A stretch of 64,000 bases of DNA from contig NW_006763131.1 in NCBI RefSeq assembly GCF_000264905.1, forward strand, positions 720,793 to 784,792. The letters run 5' to 3'. Of this stretch, positions 1 through 11,755 are shown in pieces. Positions within the stretch are counted from its first letter, which is position 1, and the number at the start of each line of letters is the position of its first letter. A program made the position numbers and the translations under genes. The DNA comes from Stereum hirsutum FP-91666 SS1. Its lineage: Eukaryota > Basidiomycota > Agaricomycetes > Russulales > Stereaceae. Under the pieces are notes generated by a model. It saw only the letters and a list, made by a program, of their open reading frames with translations, was not told the DNA's origin and searched no databases.

Positions 1-69
1 GCAGGGCTACAATATCATGGTCAAGGGTTAGAGCCAAACTAGTGCGATGAAATCGAAATGTCAGATGTA

Positions 70-890
70 CCTCTTCCGCTTGGGTGGAGCCTTCGCTTTG
101 CCCTTGCCCTTCGCGATAGCAGCCGCCACAACATCGCCATCAGAGTCATAATCAGACTTCACCACTTTCTTCTTCGCAGGCGCAGGCTTCTTCTTCGGTG
201 GTGGCGGTACAGACTCAAAATCATCATCATCGTCGTTAATCATCTGAATATCCGAATCCGACTCGTCCTTCGGCGCAGGCTTCTTCGTCGTCGTCGCAGC
301 GGCAGCAGCAGCTCCTCGCTTTTTCGGCAGAGGAGCAGATGGAGGGTCATCGTCGTCATCGTCATCCATCTTGATCGTCGACCCAGAAGGCTTGACCACG
401 GTCGGCTTTGTCGCTTTGGACTTCGAGGCGGCAGCGGCATTGGGAGCGGCTTTGGACACGGGTGGCGGTTTCTTAGCCGCCGCTTTGGTCGGCTTGAAGT
501 CGTAGTCCGAACCGTCGTCGTCGCCGTCGTCATCGCCTTCACGCTTGCCAGCGCCAGGCAAGGACTTGCGAGTCTTGAGCGTTGCCTGCTTCCGCTTGAC
601 TTTCTTCCCGGTGGAGTCTGTCTCGTTACGTTGGTCTCGCTCGGCATTGTGGGCCTAATTAAAGTGCGTATACTGGGTCAGCGTCGAAGACGTGTATGAT
701 CAGGCAGGGAGGACATACCCTGTATGCCTCGAGGAATTGTCGAGATCCGTGTTCCAGATCTCCACAGGCGTGAGCTTGAGCAACTGGAACAGCTCCGAGT
801 CCTCCTTATCCCAGGAGTTTCGCAATCTAGATTCATCCGACAGGGCGGGTCTGAACTACTTATTACGAAAAAAGGTATCTAATACATACT
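70..890 (-). pseudogene. Partial duplicate of the TOP2 C-terminal tail
   Basis: This segment is a diverged copy of the end of the topoisomerase II gene found on the same strand at about 5085-5910. It keeps the charged tail (lysine-rich blocks, runs of aspartate, the DESDSDIQM stretch and the GKGKAK block) and the splice sites between the last tail exons. It has no ATPase, TOPRIM or cleavage domain, and it stops where the true gene would splice into its last exon. Small in-frame differences are visible, including extra Asp codons near the start of the tail and extra Thr codons in the alanine run. A deletion shortens the exon that codes for the coiled segment before the tail. The frame 61-561 is still open, so a short charged peptide could be made. 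I infer a truncated, probably non-functional duplicate rather than a gene. Confidence 0.85.
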
Positions 891-1146
891 ACAACATACA
901 CCCCCTCGATTGACAAGAGCAGCTTAGCCGTGCAAACTCTGCAACATTTATCAAAATTGTCGATGCCAGGACCAGGGATCGTGCAGGGACCAGGGATTGA
1001 CGACACGAACAAGGGTGAAAATCTGTGAAGATACAATAGCAGCCGGCACTTGCCGGTCTCAATTGAACTCCCGCATCATCGAGCCAGCCTCTAGTCACGG
1101 TGTTCTTCCGGCTTGCCTACGTTCTCATCTCTTCCTCGCTTTCACC

Positions 1147-4100
1147 ATGTCCTCGAAACACCAGCCAGACAAGAGCCAAACTGATCCTGCCGGAGAACTC
1201 GCGGTCTCTGAGTGGTTGCAGTCCGTTCCGGGGTTGGCACGACAGCTCGATAGAACACGCTCAGAACTTTCAGTGAGCGACAGCGCGGACAAGAAATCGC
1301 TCCTCCGCTTTCTCATTCGCTATCTTCAATACGACGTCAAAGATTATGCTAGAGCCTCTCTCACAGCTCCGCCAGATCAGCTCGTACACGCTCTCTTTCA
1401 GGACGGGCCGCGAACCATGAGGGACGATGCCGAAGAACTCTTTTTGAAGAACTTCGCCAAACCAGAACGTTTTTTCCTTCAAGCATGCCGTCAGTGGTTC
1501 AGCCCTTACCTCTTTCACCCCAATGGTTCACATGCTTAAAATAGCTTGTGCTTAACAGTCCCCGATGTAGAGCACGAACTCGTTCAATCGAACCCACAAG
1601 GTATCCAACATAGCGTGTATGTAATATCCCTTCGTCCATCCCTACAGTAACCGCCGGGGGGATGAAACAATGCTGTAGATGCTGATCTGTCTTGGTTGTA
1701 AAGGACCGCAAGTGCTGTCGCCCTTGAGCTCGCGTTTGGAAGGACATATGAGGGAAACGCAAAGACACGGTTCAAAACCGCTTTACATAGTTATAATAAG
1801 CAATACAACCCGAAGATACACTACGGCCGCGTGATTGCCATCCTACAGTCTAGCGCATGTGGAAAATCACGCTTAGTGAAGGAGCTTTCATCAGAGGTCA
1901 GGATTTTGTATTTTCCCAGAGGATTGTCCATTCCGCTATTAACACATAATCCTCCGCTAATTTGCAGGATCACCTGATCAGTATCTGCCTTCGAAGTGAT
2001 ACCAAGCTTACCTCTGGTTGGCCACCTGGTGACGTTGCGGCATTGCAGTTCTTCAATACTCACTCCAATGGCAAGTATAAGGTAGTTAATTCTTCCCCAC
2101 AATGCTCAGTTACCCGAGCGTTAAATGATGCGTTGTTACGTAGGGAGAAGAGCTGTCTGCTGCATTTCTAGGAGCACTGACACAGGTCATCGCCGACTCC
2201 ATACCGATACCAGAGAGCTCTTCGCACAATTCTGATCAGCCGCCCTCGGATCCGCTCGCGACTTGGAAATACGTTCTTCCGAACGATTCCGGCCCAGACA
2301 GACGAGCAGAGTATGTGAATGCAGTCGTATCTCGAGCGACAAAGATGTTGAGGGAGAAGAAGGGATGGCTCGAAAGGGAGCGTGCTTGGATAAGCCGTGT
2401 CCAGGAACAGCCTAAAGACGGCCATGCTGGTCTATCTCCTTCGTCCTCATCCTCGTCCGCGTCCGACCAACGAGATCCTTTGTTCGAGGCTCCCAGATGG
2501 CACGAGAACCTTTTCACCCAATTCTGCCTGGAGGGGTTTCAAGCTTTGGACGCCAAGGTCCAAGCGTTGAACAAAAATGATCGATTCTTCATCGCTCTGG
2601 ACGAATGTGGTGCCCTGGGCGACTTCGACCCAGACGATCTTCTCCCTTCCAACTCGATGTCACTCATTGCTATGCAGCGCATATTCAAGGCGGCCGACAT
2701 TCTACAGACGAAGACTGTGTTCTGGTTCCTGGAGCTCGATACTAACTCCAAGGCATTTATGCTCGCGCCATCAGGACCACGAGCGGGCTCCGAGCGCTTG
2801 AGAGACGGTCTTGTTCCTCTGAACCCTTTCGTCTATCTTGGGTTCAATCAAATGGCTGGACATGTATCCATGAAGCACCCCAACGAGGTGCTGGAGTTGA
2901 GACATCTCAAGATGTATGGTCGTCCGGTAAGTGCCCCTGCTCATACTGTTTTATTGTAATCTCATCGTACCCCATAGTATTGGGCGACGCTTCCCGATTC
3001 TGCCGTCGTCGAATATGCCAGCCGCAAGTTGTTCTGGTCCGCCACTACCACCGGCTTCCATTCCTACAACAAAAGTCACGTGTTCGCTGCGTTCGCCTCA
3101 CGGCTGCCCCTCGAACTTGGACAGAATGAAGCCGCCACACGTTTCGAAGCCGACTTGGTCAGCCATCATATGCGTATGATCGTTTCAGTTGTTCGCGACA
3201 AGATGGAGACAAGGGCACCTTCAGAGCCAGCTCTCGCCCTCGCTGCGGCCTCCGCGTTGAACGAAGACAGGGAACAGTACCGCGAAGCGCTACAGATTCT
3301 TGTCAACACGCTTATCCTTCAGGGCCTTATCATCGATCGTGGAGCGCAGGGCGAGCTCTGCAGCCGACTTCTCTGTATTTTTACCCGCGATCAAATCCAC
3401 ACTTCGTTCTTCAACGACCAGAAGTCTGCCGTTCGCTCCTTCACGCTGGCGCAGTGGCTCTCGGAACTGGCAGGCTCGAATTACGGGTGCCACGACTCGG
3501 CTTCCAAAGCGCTGGAGCCTGAGCTTCGTGCTTTCAGCGAGAAAGCGGTTATGACCTGGACCCACATCCATGGTCTTACTCGCTCATTCTCCGAAATTCC
3601 AATCGCCCTAGTGGAGTGGGCCTTCTCCACTGGAGCCGCGTTTCAATGCTCGCCTAACCAGGAGTCTGTCGACATGTTGTTTCCTGCGTATGTTGGCCCC
3701 ATGAACGAACCATACGACAGTCTGCACCTGATTCTTATCGGAGAGCAGAGCAAGGCGCAAAGTCATGCTATATCGAAGGCAGTCAGCGACTCTCTCACCG
3801 TCCCGCACATCGTCTATCCTTCCGTGGACGGTCAGTTTCCTGTGCGGAGGAAGCAAGAGACGCTCATCATCGTCATGGACCTCTGCGCAACAGCCGACTT
3901 TCACGGCCAAGTCGGTGTCAAGAGTGAGCTCACACGTCGCAGAGCCATAACACCGTACGACAGGAAGCCAAATATGAAGCCTAAGCAGAGGGCCAAGGTT
4001 TGGAAAGGCTACTCCGATCCTTATCTCGCCGAGACGGAGCCGGATAACTTCCTACTAAATATTCGTGGTCGAGATTCGACGCAGTACCCCGCTATCGTTG

Positions 4101-4216
4101 GCTTGGAGAAGGAGTTTCAAGACCTGCTTGAGCATAGCTTATCTAATAATATTCCGCAGGAGTTCAAAGAAATGGAGAATGATATGGAGAGAGAGATGAA
4201 CCCTTTTGAAGATTAG
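1147..4216 (+). pseudogene. Basidiomycete NTPase-like protein lacking its P-loop segment
   Basis: Three coding blocks are visible. The first, 1147 to about 1500, is the N-terminal part and ends near the PYLFHP motif. The second (2186-2926) and third (2978-4216) join cleanly across a short intron and end in a stop at 4214-4216. The second block has a hydrophobic strand followed by DE (FFIALDECGAL), which looks like a Walker B motif. The third block ends with a LIIVMDL strand and an LLNIRGRDSTQYPA motif. The layout recalls the large fungal NTPase proteins seen in many mushroom genomes, which I know only as unnamed families. No GxxxxGK[ST] P-loop is present, and the 650 bases between blocks one and two contain no convincing exon. 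I read this as a gene with an internal deletion or replacement. A full gene with a very long intron is less likely. Function is unknown. Confidence 0.55.
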
Positions 4217-4635
4217 ATCATGTAGGTTTGCTTGTCTTTCCACAGCCCTTTAATCCTTGCTCTGTCTTTATACTCTCCGTCTCCTGGTGCAGACCGTCTT
4301 TATGTACATATTATGTCGTCGAAGGCAACATCTGAATCGACGGCACGATGCGTCAGCGCATTCCGGAGTGCACGTGTGACAGACGTATGAAGAAATAAAA
4401 ATAAAGCTACAGAACAATACACACGCGCTGAACTAAACTACGATACTTGGTCTATGCACATGGGACGTGGAGGACAAGGGAAGTGTGGCACATTGTCTGC
4501 GCTAGCGAGAAACACACGCGCCCGCATACTGAATGGAATTCGAAACCCGGAAAGATAGCGGAAAGAAAGACATCGACAAGAACCATGAAAGCGGTCACAT
4601 AATGATAGAGATGCACGATCCACCAGCCGACCTGC
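4217..4635. other. Convergent intergenic region
   Basis: This is the space between the 3' ends of the NTPase-like gene and TOP2. I see no reading frame with domain features and no repeat. It probably holds the two 3' untranslated regions. Confidence 0.5.
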
Positions 4636-7600
4636 CTAGAACTCGTCATCATCGTCCGAAAGCTCGATGTAGGCCGGCTTCGCCTTTCCCCTCGCCGCTC
4701 GCGCAGGTGCAGCCCTAGCTGGCGGAGGCGGCGAATCTGAATCATCACCACCACCCTTGGAAAAGTCGATCTCGTCGTCATCGTCATCCGAATCCACCAC
4801 CTTCCTGCCCTTCTTTGCGGGAGGCGCCTTGCTACCTTTACTGCTGGTGGTAGCGGTAGAAGAAGAGACTTTGCGAGCGGTCGTCGTGGATTTGGCGGTT
4901 GAAGGTTTCGCAGGGGGTTTCTTAGAGAAGAAGTCGGTGACTTCGGGCTGAGAGGTGGCTTGTTTCTTCTTCGCAGGTCTGATTACGACCGAATCATCGC
5001 TGTCTGCGTCATCTGCCGGGCTAAGTGACAGTCAGGAGTTAGAGACGAACTAACACAGTGAAGACAAAGAAAAAATGGCATACCTCTTGCGCTTAGGTGC
5101 AGCCTTCGCTTTGCCCTTGCCCTTCGCGATAGCAGCCGCCACGACATCGTCATCCGAGTCATCATCAGACTTGACCACTTTCTTCTTCGCCGGCGCAGGC
5201 TTCTTCTTCGGTGGTGGCGGTACAGACTCAAAGTCATCATCATCGTCGTTAATCATCTGAATATCCGAATCCGACTCGTCCTTCGGTGCAGGCTTCTTCT
5301 TCGTCGCAGCAGCAGCAGCAGCTCCTCGCTTTTTTGACGGAGGAGCAGACGGAGGATCATCATCGTCATCGTCATCCATCTTGATCGTCGAGCCAGAAGG
5401 CTTGACCACGGTCGGCTTCGTCGCTTTGGACTTCGAGGCGGCAGCAGCATTAGGAGCAGCTTTGGACACGGCGGGTGCTGGTTTCTTAGCCGCTGCTTTG
5501 GTCGGCTTGAAGTCGTAGTCTGAACCGTCATCGTCGTCGTCGCCTTTACGCTTGCCAGCGCCAGGCAAGGACTTGCGAGTCTTGAGCGTTGCTTGCTTCC
5601 GCTTGACTTTCTTGCCGGTGGAGTCTGTCTCGCTACGCTGGTCTCGCTCGGCATTGTGGGCCTGATCAATGCACTAGGTCAGCGTCGAAGACGTGCATAT
5701 TGAGGCAAGGACAACGTACCCTGTATGCCTCGAGGAACTTGTCGAGGTCCGTATTCCAAATTTCGACGGGCGTGAGCTTGAGCAACTGGAACAGCTCTTC
5801 CTCCTTATCCCTCGCTTGCTGAAGGAGTCTCGCAATCTAAAATCATCCAATAGGACGGGTCAGAAAGCGCACTACGTCGAACAAACCTATAAACATACCT
5901 TCTCCTTCGTCAAGCTCGAGATCGCCATCTGCAACAAATAATCAAAATCGGTCGTCGCCCCCGTCTCTGCCTCCTCCCTCTCCGCCGCCTCGATCTCCTC
6001 CTCCTCGACCGTCGGCGCCGTCTCCCCCGCCGCACGCGCCTTTACGATCTTCGCGAACGGCCGGAACTCGTGCTTGCGCAGCTCCTGGACGATGTCCGCT
6101 TTCTTCCGGTTGGAGACGACGAGCTCTTTGCTGACGATCATTTGGATGAAGCGCGCTTGGTTGGAGAGTTTCTCGAATTGGTTCTGTAGGTCGGCGGCCA
6201 TGTGGTCCTACGAGACGAAATGTCAGCAAAATCTACACAATTTACAGAGAAACTACAGAGAGCGTACCTTGCGCTTCTGATAATACGCCAAACGCTTCGG
6301 ATAAAAGTCCTCGAGGATCTCCTCCGGCGACGTGTACTTCTTGATCTTGCCGTCAAAGTCGAAGCACATCATGTTGTTCGTGCTGATCTTACCGGTCAGC
6401 TTGAAGAACTCTATCAAGCCCTGCGCCTCTGCCTTCTCGAGATCCTTCGCGGCCATGTTGATCACGAAGTGGACGTTCGTGTTGTCGTGGTGTTCTTTGT
6501 AGTCCTGCATACCATAACACATAACCACCAGGTCAGCAGTGATTCTTTACTTGACGTGAAGGGTGCAACAGACCTTGATAACACCATCCCCCTTCTCGCC
6601 AATCATGCTCTCCAACTCACCCTTATACGTCTGCGTCCACTTATGGATCGGCAACTCCGTGATCTCGACCGTCGTATCGTTCACCTTCCTTACGCACCCA
6701 AACACGTCATACTTATTATCCCCCGTCTTCTTGATCTCGCCCTTGAAACCGCGGTACCACGGGCTCATGGGCACGACGTCCTCGCCTTTCATCATCCGCC
6801 GGAGATTGTCCACGATCTCTTCCGGGTTGTAGTTCGGGATGGACGTGCTCCAACCTAGCCGCATATCGCTCAGCATTCGACCCCCCACTGCTGCAAAATT
6901 CTGAAGGGAGGAAAGTAACTCACCGGTACCGATACCCTCCGCTCCATTCACCAACACCATCGGCAACACAGGCATATACCACTCCGGCTCAATCGGATCA
7001 TTATCATCCTTCAAATAATTCAACAACGGATCGTCCGCAGGATGGAATATCGCCCTCGTCACTGCCGCCGTCTCCGTGAAGATATACCTCGGCGCCGCAT
7101 GGTCCTTTCCGCCCTGGTCGCGCGTACCGTATTGACCATTTGGCATGAGCAGGTTCAGGTTGTTCGCGCCGACGTAGTCTTGCGCGAGGTTGACGATGGT
7201 TTGGGTCAGGGATTGTTCGCCGTGGTGGTAGGCTGCGTGTTCGGAGATGTAGCCGACGAGTTGGGCGACCTGGGGTTTGACAAATTTAGGAGGGTTTTTT
7301 TTAAAAAAAATCGATGTGGAGAAAGATGGGGTCGGCAGATACGTACCTTGACTTCGGTCCTCATCTTACGCCTGAAACAACCCCAGACGACCTTCCTCTG
7401 ACCAGGCTTCAACCCATCCGCGACACAAGGGATGGACCGCACGTTATCCGCATACGAGAACAAGATGAGCTCCTTGTTGATAAAGTCGTTGATCGAGATC
7501 TCGTCGGTGTCGTGGTTCAGGAAGGTTCCAGGCTGGAAACGAACATCACCGAGGTCAGTCACCTGAATCGGCATATAAACGGTCGAGATGAAAGATACGT

Positions 7601-10357
7601 ACCCTCAACTGTCTCAGCCACTCCTTCCGCTCGTCCGCCTTCTTCTTGCTGAACGCCAAATCGATCAACTCACGGTCGCCTTCCGCAGTAGGCGCAAACG
7701 AGATCATATGTTTCGCCATATGGCTGAAATAATCGCGCGCGTCGGAGTCCTTACTCGTACCCAGACCCTATTCGCAAAGGACATCAGTTCGATAATTCCG
7801 AATACCACGACGAGAGCGAGAGCGAGAATAGAACGAGACGCGCCTTGTAATACTTGGACGTCCATCTATGCGCATCCGGCGTGACTTCGAGCCATTTCTC
7901 GTACTCGGGGATCGTGAAGAAGTCGATGCGGTCCTTGCCCTTCGTGACACGGACGATGGGCGTGACGAACTCGACCAGGAAATCGTCCAGCTTCAGGAGC
8001 GAAGGGAAGAAATGGTCTAGGAAGTTGATGAGCAGGCCCTTGATATGCGAGCCATCGTGATCCTGAGGCAGCTCAGTCAACGACACTTCTTCCAAGTTTT
8101 TGTAGAGGGAGAACGAACCTGATCGGTCATGATCATCAACCTCCCATACCTCAAACTCGACGTATTGCTATAATCCTTATTAGACTGCAACCCCATAATC
8201 TTCTTAATATTCTGAATCTCCTCATTCTTCATAATCTGATCATGTTTCGCCTCGCGCACATTCAGCATCTTGCCCCTCAGCGGAAACACGCCGAAGTTGT
8301 CGCGCCCGACGACACCGAGCCCCGCGACGGCGAGGGCCTTGGCGGAGTCGCCCTCGGTGAGGATGAGCGTGCATTTGGACGCGTTCTTGGTCCCGGCGTT
8401 GTTTGCGTCGGCGAGCTTGGTCATCCCAGCGAGCCGGGTGCGTTTCGTGCCGTCGGTCTTCTTGATCTCCTGCTGGGCTTTGAACTGCGCCCAATTCAGG
8501 ACCCTCTCAATCACCGCGGACTTATTGACTGCAAACACCCACAAACTCGTCAGAAACATGTCCATGTCCAAAAATGTGAGGAAAGGAAAGAAAGGAGCAT
8601 ACCCTTCTTCAAAAAATCCTCCGAAAGCGTCGGCTTCGAGCCAAACTTGCTCACCGGCAACGTCATCGTCTCCTTCGTCTGACTGTCGAACGTCGGATTC
8701 TCGATCAACCCATTCACGAACACCCACATCTGGTCCTTCACCTTCGCCGGCGTCAACTGCGCGCCCTTATTCTTGCTCTTCACCACCTGTATGATGTTCT
8801 TCGCGATCTGGTCCGACACGGTCGTGACGTGCGTGCCGCCTTTGATCGTGGAGATCGAGTTCGCGAAGGAGACGTGTTGGAATTGACCCTCTAATGAACA
8901 GGCGAAGGCGACTTCCCAACGGTCGTTGATGCGTTCGTAGATGAACGACGGTTTCGCCTGGGCTGCGCCGCCTGAGGTTTCCGCGGCGGCTTCGGCTGCA
9001 GAAGTGAGGTACATCTCGACGTAGGACTTGAAGCCCTTGACCTTGATGCGCTCGCCGTTCAGGAAGACTTTGATGTCCTTCACGGTGCCGGCCATGTCGT
9101 ACACCCGTTTCTTGAGCAGAGAGACCGTGTCGTCGTCGATAGAATCCATCCCGAAACGGGCGAGGTCGGGCTTGAAGGTCACTTTGGTGTATTCCTCGCC
9201 GCGCGCGTTTTTCGTGATCTTCGCTTTGCCGACTTTACCCATATTGTCGCTCCACGTCTGCTTGTACTTCTGGCCACTGTTCTTGTCCGCGGTGTCGACG
9301 GTGAACTCGTGCGAATAGATGTTCGCGAGTTTCGCGCCGTAGCCGTTACGTCCGCCCGTCAGCTTCTTTTCGTCGTCGTCGTAGTTGGACGAGGAGAGGA
9401 GGTGGCCGAAGATCATTTCGGGGATGTAGATCTTTTCCTTGGAGTGGATCTCGATGGGGATGCCCCGGCCGTTGTTGAAGACGGAGATGGAGGAGGATTC
9501 GACGTCGATTTCGACTTTGAGGGTGTCCATGTTGGGGTCGTTGATCTGGCGAAGCGATTGGAGCGCGAGTCAGTCTACGGATAATTAGGTACACGCAGAA
9601 AATAGCATACATGCGCTCAAACGCGACGATGAAGCACAGAAGACACAGAGAAGTAAGAACTCACCTTGTTGTCAGCAGCATTAACCAAGATTTCGTCCAC
9701 GATCTTGAAGAAACCAGGAACGTACTTCACATCGCGCAGGACCATGCGCTTCGTGTCCGAATCATACGTCCATATGTTCTGCGTGATCGTCTCGACGGAG
9801 CCGATATACGAATCGGGACGTTTGAGGATATGTTCGAGTTGGGAGAGCTGTGGGATGCCGTTGCAGACCAGATGCGTCAACATCAACATCAACACCAACA
9901 ACAACAACGACTCGTACTACTCATACTCATAGCGGGAGAGAACGCACCTTCTGATACATCTCCGACGCGTTCTTCTTCTTCGCCGCAGGAACAGCCCTCG
10001 GCGCAGAAGGCCCCGACCCGTCGCCGTCGTCATCATCGTCCATCATCATATCGTCGTCCGCATTAGAATCTACGTCGACGAGGGGGGCTTTCTTCTTCGG
10101 GGCTGCTGCCTTCTTCGCAGGCGCGGCTTTCGTGGTTTTCGGTTTCGTGGTTGGTTTGGCTGCGGTTTTGGTCTGCGTTGGGAGTGTCGGGGCGAGACAT
10201 GTTGTGTCAGGACACGTGTGGGAGAGGATGAGGAGGGAGAGCAAGGCAGGGGGAGAGAGAAAACACGCACGGGCTTCTTCTTCACGACGGGCGCGTAGTC
10301 GTCCGACTCGGACCCGGAGATGTCGAGGTCGAAGTTCTCCGCTTCGTCAGAGCTCAT
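4636..10357 (-). CDS. TOP2: DNA topoisomerase II
   Basis: Type IIA topoisomerase: it passes one DNA duplex through a transient double-strand break in another, using ATP, and is needed in the nucleus to separate sister chromosomes. Fifteen exons (10357-10271, 10172-9948, 9847-9665, 9545-8603, 8528-8119, 8062-7844, 7767-7603, 7532-7347, 7269-6924, 6854-6574, 6504-6268, 6207-5899, 5836-5720, 5661-5084, 5020-4636) sum to 4671 nt, or 1556 aa. An acidic N-terminal tail precedes the GHKL ATPase (NNGRGIPI, GGRNGYGAK). Next come the TOPRIM core (LTEGDSAKAL, DQDHDGSH) and the winged helix with the catalytic tyrosine in AAPRYIFTE. The long Lys/Asp-rich tail ends in LSDDDDEF. The intron at 7768-7843 starts with GC instead of GT, and this is forced by the conserved KYYK|GLG junction. 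The length is normal for a fungal TOP2. The upstream region carries ACGCGT boxes. A copy of the tail lies at the left edge of the window. Confidence 0.97.
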
Positions 10358-10860
10358 GATGTGAAGTTCGCGTTGTTGTTGTGCTCGCTGGAGTGAAGCG
10401 TATGTTCCTTCAAATTCGGATTTGAGGGCGGTGTGAAACGCGCGACGGGGTTGTCCGAGATTGAAGGGATGTTGGTGATGATGGCCAAGTCGAAGAGGGT
10501 ATTGGAGACTTGGCGAGGCGTCCTGGGTGCGGTCTTGGTGGTGGTGGTGGTGTTGGAGGAAGTTGTTGATGTCGCGTGTTGACTTGGACGCGCGAAAGGA
10601 GGCCGAACGCGACACCCACGTGACTCCAAAACAGACGCGTCGTCTTCGTTCTGCTTTTGTGAAATTTGTCGCGTTTTCGACTGAGGGAAAGAGGCGAGTG
10701 AGATATCGCAGGGGAGTGCAGTCGTGCAGTAATTGCATGAACAGAGGTGACAGTTCGAGAGCAGGCCCTTTGGACGGCGTTCACGTGCGTTTTTGGGGAA
10801 GATCCCGACGCGACGCGTCTTTACGGTAGATTCCAACGAGTTTTACGGGGTACATGTACT
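10358..10860 (-). promoter_or_regulatory. TOP2 upstream region with MCB/SCB-like boxes
   Basis: Two copies of ACGCGT (10635-10640 and 10813-10818) and one CGCGAAA (10591-10597) lie 230-460 bases upstream of the TOP2 start, with a further TCGCGTTTTCG stretch near 10669. These match the MluI cell-cycle box and the Swi4 box bound by MBF/SBF in ascomycete yeasts. TOP2 is a cell-cycle gene there, so G1/S control is a fair inference here. The short reading frames across this stretch look like chance frames. Confidence 0.5.
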
Positions 10861-10934
10861 TATTAATAAGTATATCGAGCTACTGCATGCCTCACGATAT
10901 TAACGTATCACGAGAACACAGAACCCATATCAAT

Positions 10935-11755
10935 ATTACAGAATACAGGAGACAATAACACAACAGTCCCAAAACGGTGCTCACAGCACAATAAGTCCAA
11001 CACAACGCAAGTCCTACATACATCTCTCACACATCCTCCGCACCAACGCCGAACAAAGCCTGATACTTCTCCCTATTCTCATCCGCCGTCCCGTCCCAGC
11101 TGGTCCCCTCCATCACGCAAGCCTTCCACGAAGCACTTTCACGCGTCGCGGCAAGGATTTTGTAGATCGTGGCACTGTCGAGACCCAAGACGGGTCCGTC
11201 AGATAAAACTGAAGTATCGCCCTGCTGCATCTGTGGCTGTTGTGGCGGCGTAGAGCTCGTCGCGGGCGCAGGTGAGGGGGAGTTAGAGTCGAAAAAGCCG
11301 TGCGTCGAGTCAGCGTTCAATATACCCAACGATGTGATCCAATCCTGCCATTGGATTTCGTCGGGCGATTGAAAGGTAAAGTGAAACGGATTGTGCGCCC
11401 GAACGCGCAGCTCATGGATGAAAAGCGCGGGAAAAGGCGCATGACGATGACCGATGTCGAGCGCGATGGCTTTTCCGTGAAATGGGGCCTCGCCGTAACG
11501 TCCGGTGTAGTTAAAGAAGACAAACTTTCTCGCCTGCCATTAGATTAAATGTTCAGGCGTGGGTGCCGACCGGATAGATGCAGAAGGAGCAGCTCACTTC
11601 AGGCATATAGCGTATGAAAAACTCATATGCATCGAACGCCTTATGATGGGTGGGGCACATCAGAAGACCGTTTCGTGGTTCGTGCTCTACGTGTTCTTTG
11701 GCTTGGGACGGGATCCATCTGCGTCGCTGAAGGTCGAGCCACTACATTTGGAGTT
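10935..11755. repeat. Left arm of inverted duplication (HNH gene)
   Basis: This arm matches 14568-15435 in reverse orientation. It covers exons 2 and 3 and the 3' flank of the HNH gene. The two arms are highly similar, with scattered substitutions and small indels, and about 2.8 kb separates them. The match stops abruptly at the intron 1/exon 2 boundary of the gene. Confidence 0.85.
11027..11750 (-). pseudogene. Truncated copy of the HNH endonuclease-like gene
   Basis: This copy keeps the part equal to exon 2 of the intact paralogue (residues around HEPRNGLLMCPTHHKAFD) and exon 3 (the serine/proline linker and the region around KILAATRESASWKAC). It lacks exon 1, which holds the CVIC and EHCHIV zinc/HNH half, so a complete HNH fold cannot be made. 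Its C-terminus is also shorter, ending GVGAEDV where the intact gene runs on for 15 or so more residues. The remaining frame is open, which suggests a fairly recent event. It lies head to head with the intact gene and probably arose by inverted duplication followed by loss, or by an incomplete copy. Confidence 0.8.

Noticed and set aside
58..699. 213-codon plus-strand frame rich in Arg and Leu over the TOP2-like copy
   Set aside because: It is the antisense of the charged TOP2 tail, and the Arg/Leu runs mirror Asp, Lys and Ala codons.
1575..1640. Minus-strand word GGGTTCGATTGAAC as the T-loop of a tRNA
   Set aside because: No matching A box, anticodon stem or acceptor stem could be folded around it.
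6202..6858. 218-codon plus-strand frame antisense to TOP2
   Set aside because: It crosses exons and introns of a well-supported gene and has no domain. It is an antisense shadow of codon bias.
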